A stretch of 64,000 bases of DNA, from the NCBI GenBank assembly GCA_022592435.1, contig JABYQS010000046.1, positions 124,001-188,000 of the forward strand, read 5' to 3'. This document shows positions 40,126-53,697 of the stretch, in pieces. The stretch is from Cerioporus squamosus (taxonomy: Eukaryota > Basidiomycota > Agaricomycetes > Polyporales > Polyporaceae). Below the pieces are notes generated by a model. It worked only from the letters and a program-made list of their open reading frames with translations, was not told where the DNA came from and did no database searches. Position 1 is the stretch's first letter. Each line of letters starts with the position of its first letter. A program made the position numbers and the translations under genes.

Positions 40126-41328
40126 ATGATCCATATCACCCTGCGCCACGAGGCGTTCTGCTTTTCTTCCCCGGACTCGACTCCACCCGCCCCTGTGCGC
40201 GTCCCAATGCCCCCTGCCTCGTCTACCGCCTCCTCCAGCTCGACCGCGAGGCACAGCCCCGCTTCCAGCTCGCCTGCCCCTACCGCCATCACCACCGTCG
40301 TCGCCGTCACACCGTCACGTTCGATCCTCACGACTACTGTAACTTCGGGTGGCTCGCCGAGTCTGCCCACCGTCGGCGCTGTTCTCCAGTCCAACTCGTC
40401 AAATGTGCCAGTAGCGGCCATAGCGGGAGGCACCGCAGCAGGAGTGGTCCTTGCTCTGGTCGCAGTGGTCGGCTGGACATGGTGGGGTAGATGCATCAAG
40501 CGGAGGAAAGCGAAGGAACGGAAAGAAGCGGTATGTCCCCCTGTCATCCTGTGATGCTGACAGCGAGTGCTCATCCACCTCAAGCTCGCCTTCCTGGAGG
40601 TCCGAGAGAACACGCGCAAGAACGCATCGTCCCTGTCGGCCCCCGCGCCTCAATACAGACCTGCGTTCACCATTCGCGGGCACCCCTCGCGGAAGGTCCA
40701 GTTCGTTTCTTCCGGCGCGTCTCCTTCAAGCCAGTCGACGCTGCAGGGCATCTCGGAGAAGAAAGGCAGTGTCGGTACGTTCACCCTCAGTCACTATTGC
40801 AGACTCGGAAGTTGAGGAGACGCGTGCAATGTACTCACAGATCCCGAGAAATCCGTGCAACCTGCTCCGACTCCCCGACCTCCGAGGCCTCCCACACCTT
40901 CGGCCCAACTGGAACGCTATCCGAGTAAGCCTGAGCCGGACGTGCCCCCGCCGTTACCTCGCAAGAATCCCAGGCGAGAGCTTGCGCACGAGTCCTCGAC
41001 GGCCCCCACGGATGCATTATCTGTACAGCACCGGCTCGCACATCAAGCGTCGACGGTAAGCGCGGCATCCCAGTACTCTACGCAGAGTGCTGTCGAAGAG
41101 AGGCCGTCCGGCGTGCCATCCAGTCTGCTCTTGGCGTTGACGAATGAGGGCAACCGGAGGTCCTTGCTCGCTGGCTACCTTCCCTGGAACCGTTACCGTA
41201 CGTCCGTCGCGTCGAACAACCGTCTGTCGGAGTACAGCACGGGATCGGTCTGTTCGCAGTTTGACGACCAGCCTTGGGAGCCGGTTGGGTATGCGTATGG
41301 AGGGGAGGAGGAACTGCCACGGCGTTGA
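40126..41328 (+). CDS. Single-pass membrane protein with Ser/Thr-rich ectodomain and Pro-rich tail, unrecognised
   Basis: The N-terminal about 90 residues are Ser/Thr/Pro/Ala-rich (SSTASSSSTARHSPASSSPAP), as in O-mannosylated fungal surface proteins. One membrane helix follows (AAIAGGTAAGVVLALVAVVG, about residues 97-117), then a basic stop-transfer (RCIKRRKAKERK). After an intron the cytosolic tail contains QYRPAFTIRGHPSRKV, PRPPRPPTPSAQ and PDVPPPLPRKNPRR, which are SH3-ligand-like. The end is GGEEELPRR at TGA 41326-41328. This architecture recalls wall sensors and other Ser/Thr-rich plasma-membrane proteins, but I recognise no specific family. The start is weak: the ATG at 40126 is the first in frame and gives no signal peptide, so a 5' exon may be missing. 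Splice sites between 40530 and 40850 are approximate. Confidence 0.6.
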
Positions 41329-41549
41329 ACATTTTTGGAGGGACGGAGGCGGACTATCCTTATGATTGCTGACGGACTATAACGGACAAGATGACTCTCC
41401 GACGAATTGTTATGCCTACTCACCTTCGCAAGGGATCGTGATGGACGATTGGACGTCAGGAATGCTTGTGATGTAGTCGGACTTATAGTACGAGCATGTA
41501 GACACGAATGTAATGGCAGAGAAGTATCCACAGACCCTGTGTAGCTCTA

Positions 41550-42273
41550 CTACCGTAGGGAGTTCACGTATTGCTGTACGAGTATTTGAGAAAACGCGGC
41601 TCAGAGTACGGGCGTATACGTTACGCACCTGCTCTACCTGTGCTACGGATGACTTGAACTCCTCAACAGCCTTCCAGCAATCGAGCGTGGTTGTGGGATG
41701 TGATCTTGGAGCCTCATGAGAATGGAGTCGGGAGTAAAGAGGGCACAAGGAGAGACGCACTTGTAACACGAGACAACCTCCTCGCCCTTCGCGCGAACGG
41801 CCGAGAGCTCCTCCGAGTTTTGGCGGGCGTGGTACTTCTCTATCTTGCCCCGCAGCTCCTCGAGGTCGCCCATGAGGGCGGCGCTGCTCTTGACCGAGCC
41901 CGCAGGACCAGCCTCCTCGGACGCACTCTCCTCGCCAGCCATGCCGCGCTCGCGGTCGAGGTTCTCCTTCTCGAGCGCACGCTCGATCTCCTCCCTCACC
42001 CGCTCCTCCTCGCTCTGCAGGCGGGAGAGCTCGGACTGTATCCGCGAGCGGATGTGCGCATCTATCGTGAGCTGGCGTTCGTGCGGGATCTCGGGCGAGG
42101 CTTGGTGGTCGACCAGCTGGTTCACGACATCTTCGGAGAACTGCGCCGAGGGGGGGAGGTCAGAGAATGAGCCTTGAAGGTAAGAAGAGGTCTGGGTTGG
42201 AGCGTACATGGAGAGAGGTGTCTGGCACGAAGACCTTCTCGTCCTGCTGCGGCGATGATTGGGAGGCCCCCAT
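41550..42273 (-). CDS. MIC19: MICOS complex subunit Mic19-like (CHCHD3/6-type)
   Basis: Mic19 supports cristae junctions at the mitochondrial inner membrane. The start MGASQSS is an N-myristoylation consensus (Gly2, Ser6). Then come VFVPDTS, an intron, FSEDVVNQLVDHQASPEIPH, and a long charged coiled coil (RIQSELSRLQSEEERVREEI, LEKENLDRERG). After LRGKIEKYHARQNSEEL the CHCH-like end reads VSCYK, then an intron, then TTTLDCWKAVEEFKSSVAQVEQ. The terminal exon is best joined GTGCGT..TACAG to give QYVNSLR and TAG at 41550-41552. Only the CYK and LDCW cysteines are seen, so the twin Cx9C is reduced, as in fungal Mic19. Reading straight through the last intron instead would add an unlikely tail. Confidence 0.82.
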
Positions 42274-42482
42274 GGCGAATACAGAGACAGAGACAGAGAC
42301 GGCGAGGATCCAGGTGGCGGAAAGGCAAGTCCGGAGACGCCCGACGTAGGCGTTTCGATACTCGAATGACGCACATCGCATTTGCGCACCCCCTGACACG
42401 AAGAGATCGCGGAGACGAAAACAAAGTTGCTATGTTAGTGGAAGTATACAGTACATGGCCTAATTGTATAGCAGGACTTGTA

Positions 42483-45372
<2,890 letters not shown>

Positions 45373-45582
45373 TCGAGCTGGAGAAAGGGCGAATACAAGA
45401 TGCCTCCAGGCGAAGTGGCTGACTCTGACGCGCTCCAGATCGCAATCGGGCACGAGCGCCTCTGTGGGGAACGGCTGACTGAGCGCCGGAGGGCACCTCT
45501 GCCAGCCACTGCCACCTCCGTCTACCGCCTCCTTCTACCTTTCCTTCGTTCTGCCCGCTCCAGCTTGTCAACATGTCTGAAC
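45373..45582. promoter_or_regulatory. Divergent promoter, DHX35 and YJU2
   Basis: 210 bp between the start codons of two splicing-factor genes. The part next to YJU2 is C/T-rich (CCTCCTTCTACC). No TATA box is visible. Shared regulation is inference from layout. Confidence 0.45.
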
Positions 45583-46593
45583 GAAAGGGTACGCTCTCCC
45601 TGTATGCTTGCATGCGCGCCGCTCTGACGCCATGAGACAGTCCTCAACAAGTACTTCCCCCCGGACTTCGATCCGTCTCTGATCCCCCGCCGGAGACAAC
45701 CCAAGAACTCTCAGCAGGTCGTTCGTCTCATGGCTCCGTTCTCTATGTGAGTGCCTCGATCTTATTGCTTTTGACTTGTGATTGACATGATATAGGCGTT
45801 GTAATACTTGTGGCGAGTACATTTACAAGGGCAAGAAGTTTAACGCGCGGAAGGAGACCGTGGAGGGGGAGGATTACTATGGCATCAAGATCTTCCGCTT
45901 CTACATCAAATGGTGAGCACAACTCATCTTGCTTCTTGCGTCAAGTAACTCACGCCATTCAGCACGCTATGTTCTGCCGAGATCACCTTCAAGACTGATC
46001 CCAAGAACACTGATTATGCTGCTGAGCATGGTGCTTCCCGCAACTTCGAACCGTGGCGAGACGAGAGGTCAGTCGAAGAAGAGGACCGGTTAGCCAAACT
46101 GGAAGAGGAGGAGAACAACCCCATGAAGGCACTCGAGAATCGCACCGTCGACTCGAAGCGCGAGATGGACATTCTCGATGCTCTGCAGGACATTCGAGCG
46201 CGGAATGCCCGTAATGAGCGCGTCGGCCAGTCAGTCGACTTACTCGAGCGGCTAGGGATGGAGGAGATTGAGACGGAGGAGGACCGGGAGAGGAAGCTTG
46301 CTGAGGAAGAGGACGAGAAACTGGTGCGAGAAGTCTTTGCCAAGATCCCCGCGGCGGAAGCGTCTTCTTCTAATGGTGCAGGATCGAGCGACGGTGCATC
46401 AGAGGCGGTCGTCACCGTCAAGAGGAAAGCAGGCACCCAGGAGCCCGATCTCGAAAGTCTCCTGCCGGACTCAGCGCGAGCACTGCTATCTGTAAAATCA
46501 TCCATCGGCGCTCCTCCTCCCAAGAAGAAGAAGCTCGCGGGGAAGAACGCGCTGGGCATTAAATTGAAGGGCAAAGCGAAAGCTGCTGTATAG
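45583..46593 (+). CDS. YJU2: Splicing factor YJU2 / CWC16 (CCDC94)
   Basis: Yju2 is an NTC-associated factor promoting the first catalytic step of splicing. A 16-nt first coding exon (MSERK) joins to [19 protein letters not shown]. The conserved zinc-binding part follows: [20 protein letters not shown], then [21 protein letters not shown]. Then come [13 protein letters not shown] and a charged helical region ([35 protein letters not shown]). The basic tail [16 protein letters not shown] ends at TAG 46591-46593. All family landmarks are present and the frame is intact. The gene sits beside DHX35 and about 6 kb from CDC5, two proteins of the same spliceosome stage. Confidence 0.94.
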
Positions 46594-47886
46594 TTCACGT
46601 GTACTCAGTATGTTAGTTCATGGGGTTCCTTGTGGCTGTCTGACTGATGATCCGGTTGCCCAGATGCACCATTCACCTCCCTGTTTGCTTGCGTTGTGCA
46701 CCGGAAGGGCTATCGGACTGCAACCGTTGCGTCATTTCGCGGGTGCTTCCTGAGTACTGCATGTACGAGAGAGCTTCTCCTGCAAGATGGGAGGTTGCCA
46801 TACGGCTACGACCCGCGAGACAGAGAGGCCAAGACTAGCTTCTATTGGCTCCCCTGCGACCAAGCTTCCGCGCTATGGATATCCGATTTGACGGTAATCT
46901 CCGTACATCGTATACGAAACTGATTGTTTTCAACGTATTGTACGTGGGTCATGTGTTGTGTGTCACGGCAAGCTCGTCCAACAATGTTGCTCGTCATGTA
47001 CTCATATCGCACATAGTCAGCACACCTACTTGCCTACCGTGGCCTACCCTACTGGGTGATCGCCTCTTCAGTCTCCATGAGATATTGCTGTCTCACAAGG
47101 CTCCTGACATTCTATAGCTCGGTCACTGAGGACATTCGGTGTGCCAAACCAACCCTGCATCCATGTAAGCTACTTCCGTAGTCCTCCCAACCTACATATA
47201 TATGATGACCCTGCTCACAGCGCTCCGCGGATGACAGACAATATTGACACACGGACCCGACCGCTCTTGGAGAGCCGGAGCTTGTTATGCAGCCTGTTGG
47301 AACTGTCGCTAGTTCGCAGACTCAGGCTTCCACTCTCGGTGCCGCATGAGCGCAGCTGCACCCAATGGTCACAAAGCTATCTACCGACCGGGGAATCAAT
47401 ATGTGCGCGCTCTATGCACAGTACCTCGAGATTTGAGCCGATGGGCACAAGACGGGCATACGCACCCACGTCGCCTGCGCTCCGACGACATATTTCCAAG
47501 CAAGTGGTCATCAGCTGATTCTCCGCTCGGTGAGGTTAACCTAAGCACTGTCGGGCTGACGATCGCTACTGCTATATAGATGATTCATCACGCTGCTTCC
47601 AAATGGTAGCGCTACTGGCACACGCAGTTCGTTGGCAGCTCTGGTTGCCGAAGACGTTCGCGTCATCCCTGGCAATTTCATCATAAGCGATGGTACACGG
47701 CTCACAGGACGCGTACGTCTCCGCGCTCAATGAAGCGACATTAACATCCAGTGCAATACGACGGTGCCACTAGAATTCACAAGTGAGATGGCCCTGGCGT
47801 CAGCGCTTCGGCCTCTCGCTCGCAGACCGGTATAAAGTACGTGGCAAGGATCCACAAGCTCATTGCATCGCACACCTCTCTGCAAC
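46594..47886. other. Intergenic region at the left edge of the accessory stretch
   Basis: About 1.3 kb with only short frames lacking recognisable content. It has a TATA-like element near its right end for the first DUF3237 gene. The sequence is somewhat more AT-rich than neighbouring genes. No repeat match within the window was noticed. Confidence 0.4.
47831..47837 (+). promoter_or_regulatory. TATA box of DUF3237 gene 1
   Basis: TATAAAG lies 56 bp before the ATG at 47887. The paralogous gene has TATAAGT at the same distance (49321), so the element and its spacing are conserved between copies. Confidence 0.6.
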
Positions 47887-48546
47887 ATGCGCACATTCGC
47901 ACTCCTTCCATCGTTAGCAGCCTTCTTCGCCGTGGCCGCACAGGCTGTTACCCCTGCCACCCCACCTCAGTTTGAGACCTTGTTCGTGGGGGCTTTGGAG
48001 CTGGGAGATGTGGGCACTATCAACAATACCGCATTCGGAACCCGCATCTATGGTCCTGTTAACGGGTAAGCAAAGGTCGAGTTTTCAACTCGTATGCACT
48101 ATACTCATCGCCGAGTTCGCAGAGGCAACTTCACCGATACTTCGGGCAAGCTCGTTGCTACCGCACTCTCTGGGTCTGCGGACACTGGGATCCTTAGCAA
48201 CTCAGGGATCTTCTTCCCGCAAGTCATATTGAACTTACGCTGGGAAGTGGACCGGAAGTTGGCTTACCTGCGAGCTGAAGGGTTGGGGTGTGTATGCTTT
48301 ATCTGAATCCCGGGAGCTACCCTCGCTGATTGACCTGCAGTAAACTTTTCGAATCGGACCTGAACTACCTGTGAGCATGTTTCAACCACATTTGCGCAAC
48401 TGATACTGATGAGAGACTGTACCAGTCATCTGGAGACCGACTCGGAGACGTACAGCGCGCTGAACAGTCGCTTCCTCCTCGTCAATGTCTCCTTTGCTAC
48501 AGGAGACTCTACCCACCCGGTGGTGACCATTTTCGGAGCTGTTTAG
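47887..48546 (+). CDS. Secreted DUF3237-family protein, tandem copy 1
   Basis: The N terminus MRTFALLPSLAAFFAVAAQA is a signal peptide. The mature part starts VTPATPPQFETLFVGALEL, then FGTRIYGPVNGG, NFTDTSGKLVATALSGSADT, VILNLRWEVDRKLAYLRAEG, KLFESDLNYL and HLETDSETYSALNSRFLLVN, ending VVTIFGAV at TAG 48544-48546. The arrangement (edge strand LFVG, xGTRI, GG-F-G-L-G-T/ATAL..G-ADT, terminal SxxYxxLNxxLFV) is that of DUF3237/UPF0311 beta-barrel proteins, whose function is unknown. Three introns are seen at 48066-48122, from about 48289 and from about 48371, all in the same positions as in copy 2. Asn-x-Ser/Thr sites (NNT, NFT, NVS) suggest glycosylation. Confidence 0.8.
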
Positions 48547-49377
48547 GTCGTGGTTGTACCTTCGGTCGTGAATCGAAGACAACACGCGGTTTTGAGCGCG
48601 AGTATCCCGGGACCGTACTTGTACTTCAATTTCGCCAGCCGGTCTACCCGTATTTGTGATTGAAGTAGCGACATCATCTCAGCCAGTCGAGCATGGAGGG
48701 TGGAGTCCGCGAACTCTCAGATCGTGAGTCCACCACCATCTGCCAGACAGGCCAAAAAGACCTCGGAGTTCGTCTGGAGACGCAACGTCGCATAACCTCG
48801 GGGGCGGTCGGAGGTCCTTTCGAATGCCGGCTCAGTTCGGAAGATGTTCTGCTCCATGGAGTAAGTGATATATCATCCCACAACAGCCATGTTCAATTCT
48901 GGCTAACCACGGTGAGCGGCAGGGTTGACGCATTGAGCTTCCTAAGGACGATGGACATTCAACTTCAGAATGACATTTTAGCGATCTATCAAATCTCTCC
49001 AGTAGGAGCCGTCTAGTACCTGGTGAGGTCACGCTTGAACTTACAACTGACTGTCGGCGCCGGGGGGCATACTGCGTCTGCAAGTCGTCCTACAGCTGGT
49101 ATGTTCCTTGTCTGAAACCCCCCGATATCGGAGATGCGTCATGCATCGCTATATCCATATACTAGCGACAGTGAAAACACAGCGGTGCACGCCGGCTTGC
49201 TCTACGCGTATGCCTGCCGCATCCTAGCGAGTGTCGTCTTCTGTCATTCGCGTCGCACTTAGCAGTTACTCGGACAAGCTGACTTAGACTTGCAGATCGC
49301 GCGCCCGCCTGCACGTAGTATAAGTACAGGGCCAAGAACGGGCGAAACGGTAACAGATATACACTTCACTTCACGAT
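48547..49377. other. Spacer between the DUF3237 tandem copies
   Basis: 830 bp with no credible gene. A 107-codon plus frame (48693-49016) and a minus frame opposite it lack features. The first bases after both paralogue stops are alike (TAGGTCGTGG), a leftover of the duplication. A TATA-like element for copy 2 lies at the end. Confidence 0.4.
49321..49327 (+). promoter_or_regulatory. TATA box of DUF3237 gene 2
   Basis: TATAAGT is 57 bp upstream of the ATG at 49378, matching the position of TATAAAG before the first copy. Confidence 0.55.
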
Positions 49378-50056
49378 ATGCGCACGCTCACAGTCCTATC
49401 TACTCTAGCCACTATATTCGCAGGAGCCGTGCAAGCGGTTACACCTGCAGCGCCACCCCAGTTTGACACCCTGTTCGTAGGTGTCTTGGAGATAGAGGCC
49501 CCAGAAACGATCAGCAACACAACCTTCGGATATCGTCTCTATGCTCCCGTTACCAGGTGCGCAGACGTCCCCTTGACAAGGCATAAGGAGACACTCATCT
49601 CTAACTCCAACCTTGCAGAGGTAACCTGACCGATCCCACTTCTGGGAAACTTGCGGGAACGGTGCTTCCCGGCTCGGCGGACACGGGGACTATTAGCGAG
49701 TCTGGGTTCTTCTTCCCTGACGTTGTGTTGGCTGTGCGCTGGGAAGTGGATCAGAAATTGGCGTACCTGCACGCAACAGGTGTTGGGTGGGTACTCTCTA
49801 TCTGCAACATCAAAACGAATTTGCTGACCCACCTGCAGCAAGATCTTTGCCTCGGACTTCACCTACGTGTGAGTGTTCTTTCTTTCTTCGCGCGGATACC
49901 CAATGACTGATCTTGGATGGATCTGTGACCCCTTCTAGCCATCTGGAGACGGACTCGGAGACGTACAACGGGTTGAACAGCCGTTTCCTGCTGGGCAACC
50001 TCAACTTCCCCGAAGAAGATTCAACCCATCCTATCTTGACCATATTCGGTGCCTAG
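49378..50056 (+). CDS. Secreted DUF3237-family protein, tandem copy 2
   Basis: The signal peptide is MRTLTVLSTLATIFAGAVQA. The mature protein is VTPAAPPQFDTLFVGVLEIE, FGYRLYAPVT, SGKLAGTVLPGSADTGT, VVLAVRWEVDQKLAYLHATG, KIFASDFTYV, then HLETDSETYNGLNSRFLLGN, ending ILTIFGA at TAG 50054-50056. The three intron positions and phases (after the YAPVT loop, after the Gly of ATGVG, and before HLETDS) are the same as in copy 1, so the pair arose by tandem duplication of an intron-containing gene. Differences are spread through the protein, so both copies look maintained rather than newly duplicated. Its function, like that of the family, is unknown. Confidence 0.8.
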
Positions 50057-51031
50057 GTCGTGGACCAATGGAACAAGGGCTAGTGATTAGCTCGAGCACG
50101 TACGGCTAGTACTTGACAATTATGACGCGCACTGCAAAGGCACAGTGTTCACCGAATGGCCACTGCGTGAGCCGGAGGGGACAGCCAACTTCGGCTGATC
50201 ATGATCCCAGGTCTGGTCCTTTCCACGTAGAGTTACACGATCGATAGTCAGCAAACTCTCTACTATGCGCTGAGGCTGAGACTTGCCTCAAGTCCTACTT
50301 ACCATTTGAGCTAGGATTGGCTCACGCAGACGGAAAGCCCGTCAAAGCTCAAACCCACCCGCGATCCCATGCGGGTAAATCCGGCGCAGCCTGCAGTAGC
50401 TTGAGAACTTGCCTAGGTTCACTTACGCAAGATGTGGTCTATTTGGTCGGAGATGTGACGAACCCGCTGTTGTCTGGAGACTGGCACCGTCTATGGCGCT
50501 CCGATAGAACTTATGTACGTCGGATCGCGCATTGCGCGCATCTTCATGTGTCCTGCCAGGGAGGGTGCTTCTAGACTGACCACCTTCGGCGTATCTGTGA
50601 TAATCTTCACCGTTCAGCACCGAGTTGCGCTGGCCAACAAGACTTCCACCATCGCCCTCGCCTGACTATCGCCATTGCCGAAGTCCTCGGAAGTCTAGGC
50701 TTGTAGCTCTTGAGGGGGGGGGGGGTCGCAGATACCCCCCGTGAGAACTTCTGAGTGCGAAGTTTGGCTGGTGGGAACGATCGGAGTTCGAAGCTCAGGC
50801 GCTAGCACTTGCGTAAAACTCATTCTCTCGTCCCCCAAGCTGCCGAGATCGTGGACAAAGTTCCCTGAGACCACGGTCTCCGGGTCGTGTATCTACCACA
50901 CGGCGTAATTGCTGGCTGTGCCTGGAGTCCCAAGTGGACGAGGGACTGAGAGCGAGAGAAGATGTTCCCACGGTACCTCACTGCCACCCCCCCTGCGAAG
51001 ACGTACCAGCCTGTATTCTGAGGGACGAGGA
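50057..51031. other. Intergenic region left of repeat copy B
   Basis: About 975 bp without a supported gene. A 12-nt G run begins at 50714, followed 9 nt later by CCCCCC (50735-50740), so a strong hairpin or G-rich structure is possible. A plus frame continuing from 50909 into the repeat exists but is interrupted by the repeat edge and looks non-coding. Confidence 0.4.
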
Positions 51032-51720
51032 ACTAGGGAAGTGCCGCCGGGCGGCATATACCTTGCGTGCGGGTGCTGTCTAAATAGAGTCCATGGTATG
51101 GGCCGGCTTCCCTCAGGCTTTGCACGATGTATCGATCACATTGCTACTCCATCCGGACTTTCACAGTGATTGATCCAGAGTGCATTGGTCCACTGAACCA
51201 TCTTTGGTGCATCTCCATGACCCATACAGCGATGACCTTGACGAGTTCAATCGCGCGACATAATAGATTCATCTGATACACCCAGCATGATCCTCGATTA
51301 CGTGGTCCCCTCAGTTGGAAAAACCGTGCAGAGCCTGCGGTTTCAACAACCGAAGGACGAACTCATCTGGCACCATGTAAGTTCAAGGTTAAGTATCCCC
51401 TTCCGACACCGATACCCTACGCAACATGCGGGGAATGAGTCGCCATCAGCTACAGGGCCGTCTGTCCCCCCTTCAATAGGCCCGCAAATCGTCTGCCTAC
51501 GGGAGACAAGTCAGCTACGTTGCCATTAAATCTCGAGAGGCGTCCCCTAACTGGTGTGTACAGACTGCAGTGCGTGCGCTCAGAACTTGAACGAAGTAAT
51601 CCGATGTGTCGGTCCGGTCAGTGCGGCGACGGAAGACATCGGAGCGCGATCGGGGAATGGAGGGTGGACACATACGGGCTTCAATTAACGCCATCCGGGT
51701 GACCTTGCACGCAAGGTAAC
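51032..51720 (-). mobile_element. 690-bp repeat copy B (689 bp), putative non-autonomous Helentron/Helitron-like element
   Basis: This is the inverted partner of 36165-36854. In element orientation (minus strand) it begins GTTACCTTGC at 51720, has the same 12-bp asymmetric inverted repeat and GC hairpin, and ends CTAG at 51036-51033 followed by T. The only difference I traced is one base fewer in an A/T run. Flanks differ completely from copy A on both sides, so both termini are defined. Copy B is bordered by AACTA on each side, but copy A has no matching duplication, so I do not treat this as a target-site duplication. Confidence 0.55.
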
Positions 51721-52150
51721 TACAGGCTGGCAAGCGAGCCTACGGAAGTCAGCGTGACTGCCCTGCTCGGACGTTTTACTGGGCTGGCCGCTGGACGGGA
51801 GTGGACGTGCAGCCATAATAGTAGAGTCTAGTAGAGTTCACGGAACAGAACACCGGACATATACAGTCAGACTCTGATATCAGATTCTACCTGTCGAATC
51901 TTCGTGTACTGTGCACCCGGAGCCCGGAGCAGTTATGCCAGCCATGGTATACTCGGTCATGAAAGAATAGTTCCATTAAAGACGACAACAACGCGAAATC
52001 ACTCGATATACGATAGTCCAATAGGCGAACAACTACAGAAACTAGCAACCTGAAAGCACTACATAGACGTACGATAGACTAATAAGCGAACAACTACAGA
52101 AGCATTTCATCTTCTACGAGGCGTCAGAACATCAGTAAGCATTCATCGGG
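51721..52150. other. Gap between repeat copy B and the P450 stop
   Basis: 430 bp of AT-richer sequence with a short imperfect direct repeat (52010-52101). Probably the P450 3' region. No gene seen. Confidence 0.4.
52010..52101. repeat. Imperfect 31-bp direct repeat, 61-bp period
   Basis: The 31 bases at 52010-52040 (ACGATAGTCC...CTACAGAA) recur at 52071-52101 with three mismatches. The second copy ends 50 bp before the P450 stop codon, so it probably lies in the 3' UTR or terminator region. Confidence 0.65.
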
Positions 52151-53697
52151 TCAAGGGGCCGTAATACGCGTGAAGTCAATGTGGAGGTTCTCAGGCAGGC
52201 TGAGAGCGAACGCCTGGAAGCCGTTCTTCAAGTAATCGCGGTGGATGGACTCCTCTGGCAGCGTCCATCGGTATTCGCGCAGGAGCATACTGACGAGTAC
52301 GCGCTGCTCGTACATGGAGAAGTTGCGTGCGAGGCATTTCCGCGGGCCAATCCCGAACGTGACCCAGTTGCTCGCCTCGGCTTTCGCGTCGTCAAGGAAT
52401 CTCTGGGGGTCAAACGTGTCGGGCTCGCTCCAGACTGTCTGGTTGTGGTGTGCGGCGCACATGTTGAGGATCATGGGCGTGTTGGGTGGAATGACATATG
52501 GGCCGACTTGTACTGGAATGTCGCAGATGCGGGGGAGGGTGGCGTTGGAGGGAGTGTTGTTACGCATGGACTCGCGCAGAACGGCGTTAAGGTACGGTGT
52601 GCGGAGGAAGTGTTCGACTCGCGAATCGTCGTCGCCGAGCACAGCCAGGACCTCCTCGCGTACTCTCTGCTGGATCTCCGGGTATCGCGCGAGGAAGTAG
52701 ACAACCGAAGAGATAGCGCCCGCAGTGGTATCCTGTCGGCAAAGCGTTACTAACGGTTGTATGTTTCAAGGAACTCGGAAACTTACGTGGCCAGCGACGA
52801 ACATGACGATACAGTTGTCGCGATACTCGACCTCGGTCATGTCGGGCTCCTGGAACATGTATGTAAGGACGTCGTTGCCAGGGTTCTTCCGCTTCTCTTC
52901 CATAATCTTGCAGAGATCCTCGACGAAGCTGTCGATCATCTTCTGCACGTGCCTTCGCGGGAGCCACCGCTCGAGGACGGGAAGCACGACATACACCGGG
53001 TTTGCAATGGCGGCCATGACTTCCTGGTATCGTCTCACGAAGGAGCCGGAGGGTTTCGTGAGCGCTTCGAAATCGTAACCCACAACACCCCTTCCGAAGG
53101 CGTCGAGGGTGTAGCGGTTCGCGTAGTCATCCCAGCGAACGCGGCCACCATCCCCGATGAGCGACATGGTAGTTCGCGCAAGCTCCGCGAACATGTCAAC
53201 GGGCATGGTTCGCTGGATGGCGTTGCGCACAACCCGAAGGTGACGCTTTGCCATCTCGCCGTTGGACATGAAGACGTTGTCGTTGCCGATGAGTCTCCAC
53301 AGGAGCATATCCTGCGACTGGCGTTGCTTCCAGACGTTCGGGTTCTCGAGCAACTGCTTGCCGAACTGTTGATCGGGGTCAACATGTAGCTTCTGCGTGA
53401 ATGGTATAAGGAACGACGTACCTTCGACTCAAGAACCTGGACCATCCAGTCGCCGAGACAGTAAACGAGAACAACATCTGTTTGCATGCGCTTCGCGAAA
53501 GGGAGTACCAGTCGCTTCACTCGTTGCTCCTCGACTTCGCCCGAGAAGTAGCTGAGGAGAAGGGGGAATAAGGGGACCTTGGGTATATGTCGGAGGTGAG
53601 GGGGAACACGCAGGAGTCTGTATAGGCCGAAGCAGAGCACGGCGAGCGTGAAGAGGGCAATGTGGAGCGGCGAGAGCGGGAGTTTGGAGGAGGGCAT
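52151..53697 (-). CDS. Cytochrome P450 monooxygenase
   Basis: The start MPSSKLPLSPLHIALFTLAV gives an N-terminal membrane anchor, followed by a Pro-containing hinge (RVPPHLRHIPKVPLFPLL). The I-helix is FVAGH joined over an intron to DTTAG (AGxDTT oxygen-binding motif). The K-helix is LRESMR (ExxR), followed by FDPQRF (PERF-like), and the heme-binding loop is FGIGPRKCLARNF with the cysteine ligand. The protein ends HIDFTRITAP at TGA 52151-52153. The frame is intact with a few introns. Class II ER P450s act on lipids, xenobiotics or secondary metabolites; substrate and CYP family cannot be told here. No reductase, synthase or transporter lies nearby, so there is no clear biosynthetic cluster. 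An in-frame ATG at 53778 would add about 27 residues. Confidence 0.92.

Noticed and set aside
48674..49016. Frames on both strands between the DUF3237 copies
   Set aside because: No similarity to DUF3237 or other families; likely non-coding spacer.
51031..51722. AACTA on both sides of repeat copy B as a target-site duplication
   Set aside because: Copy A has ACTA at one end but AACAC at the other, so the duplication is not consistent and is probably chance.
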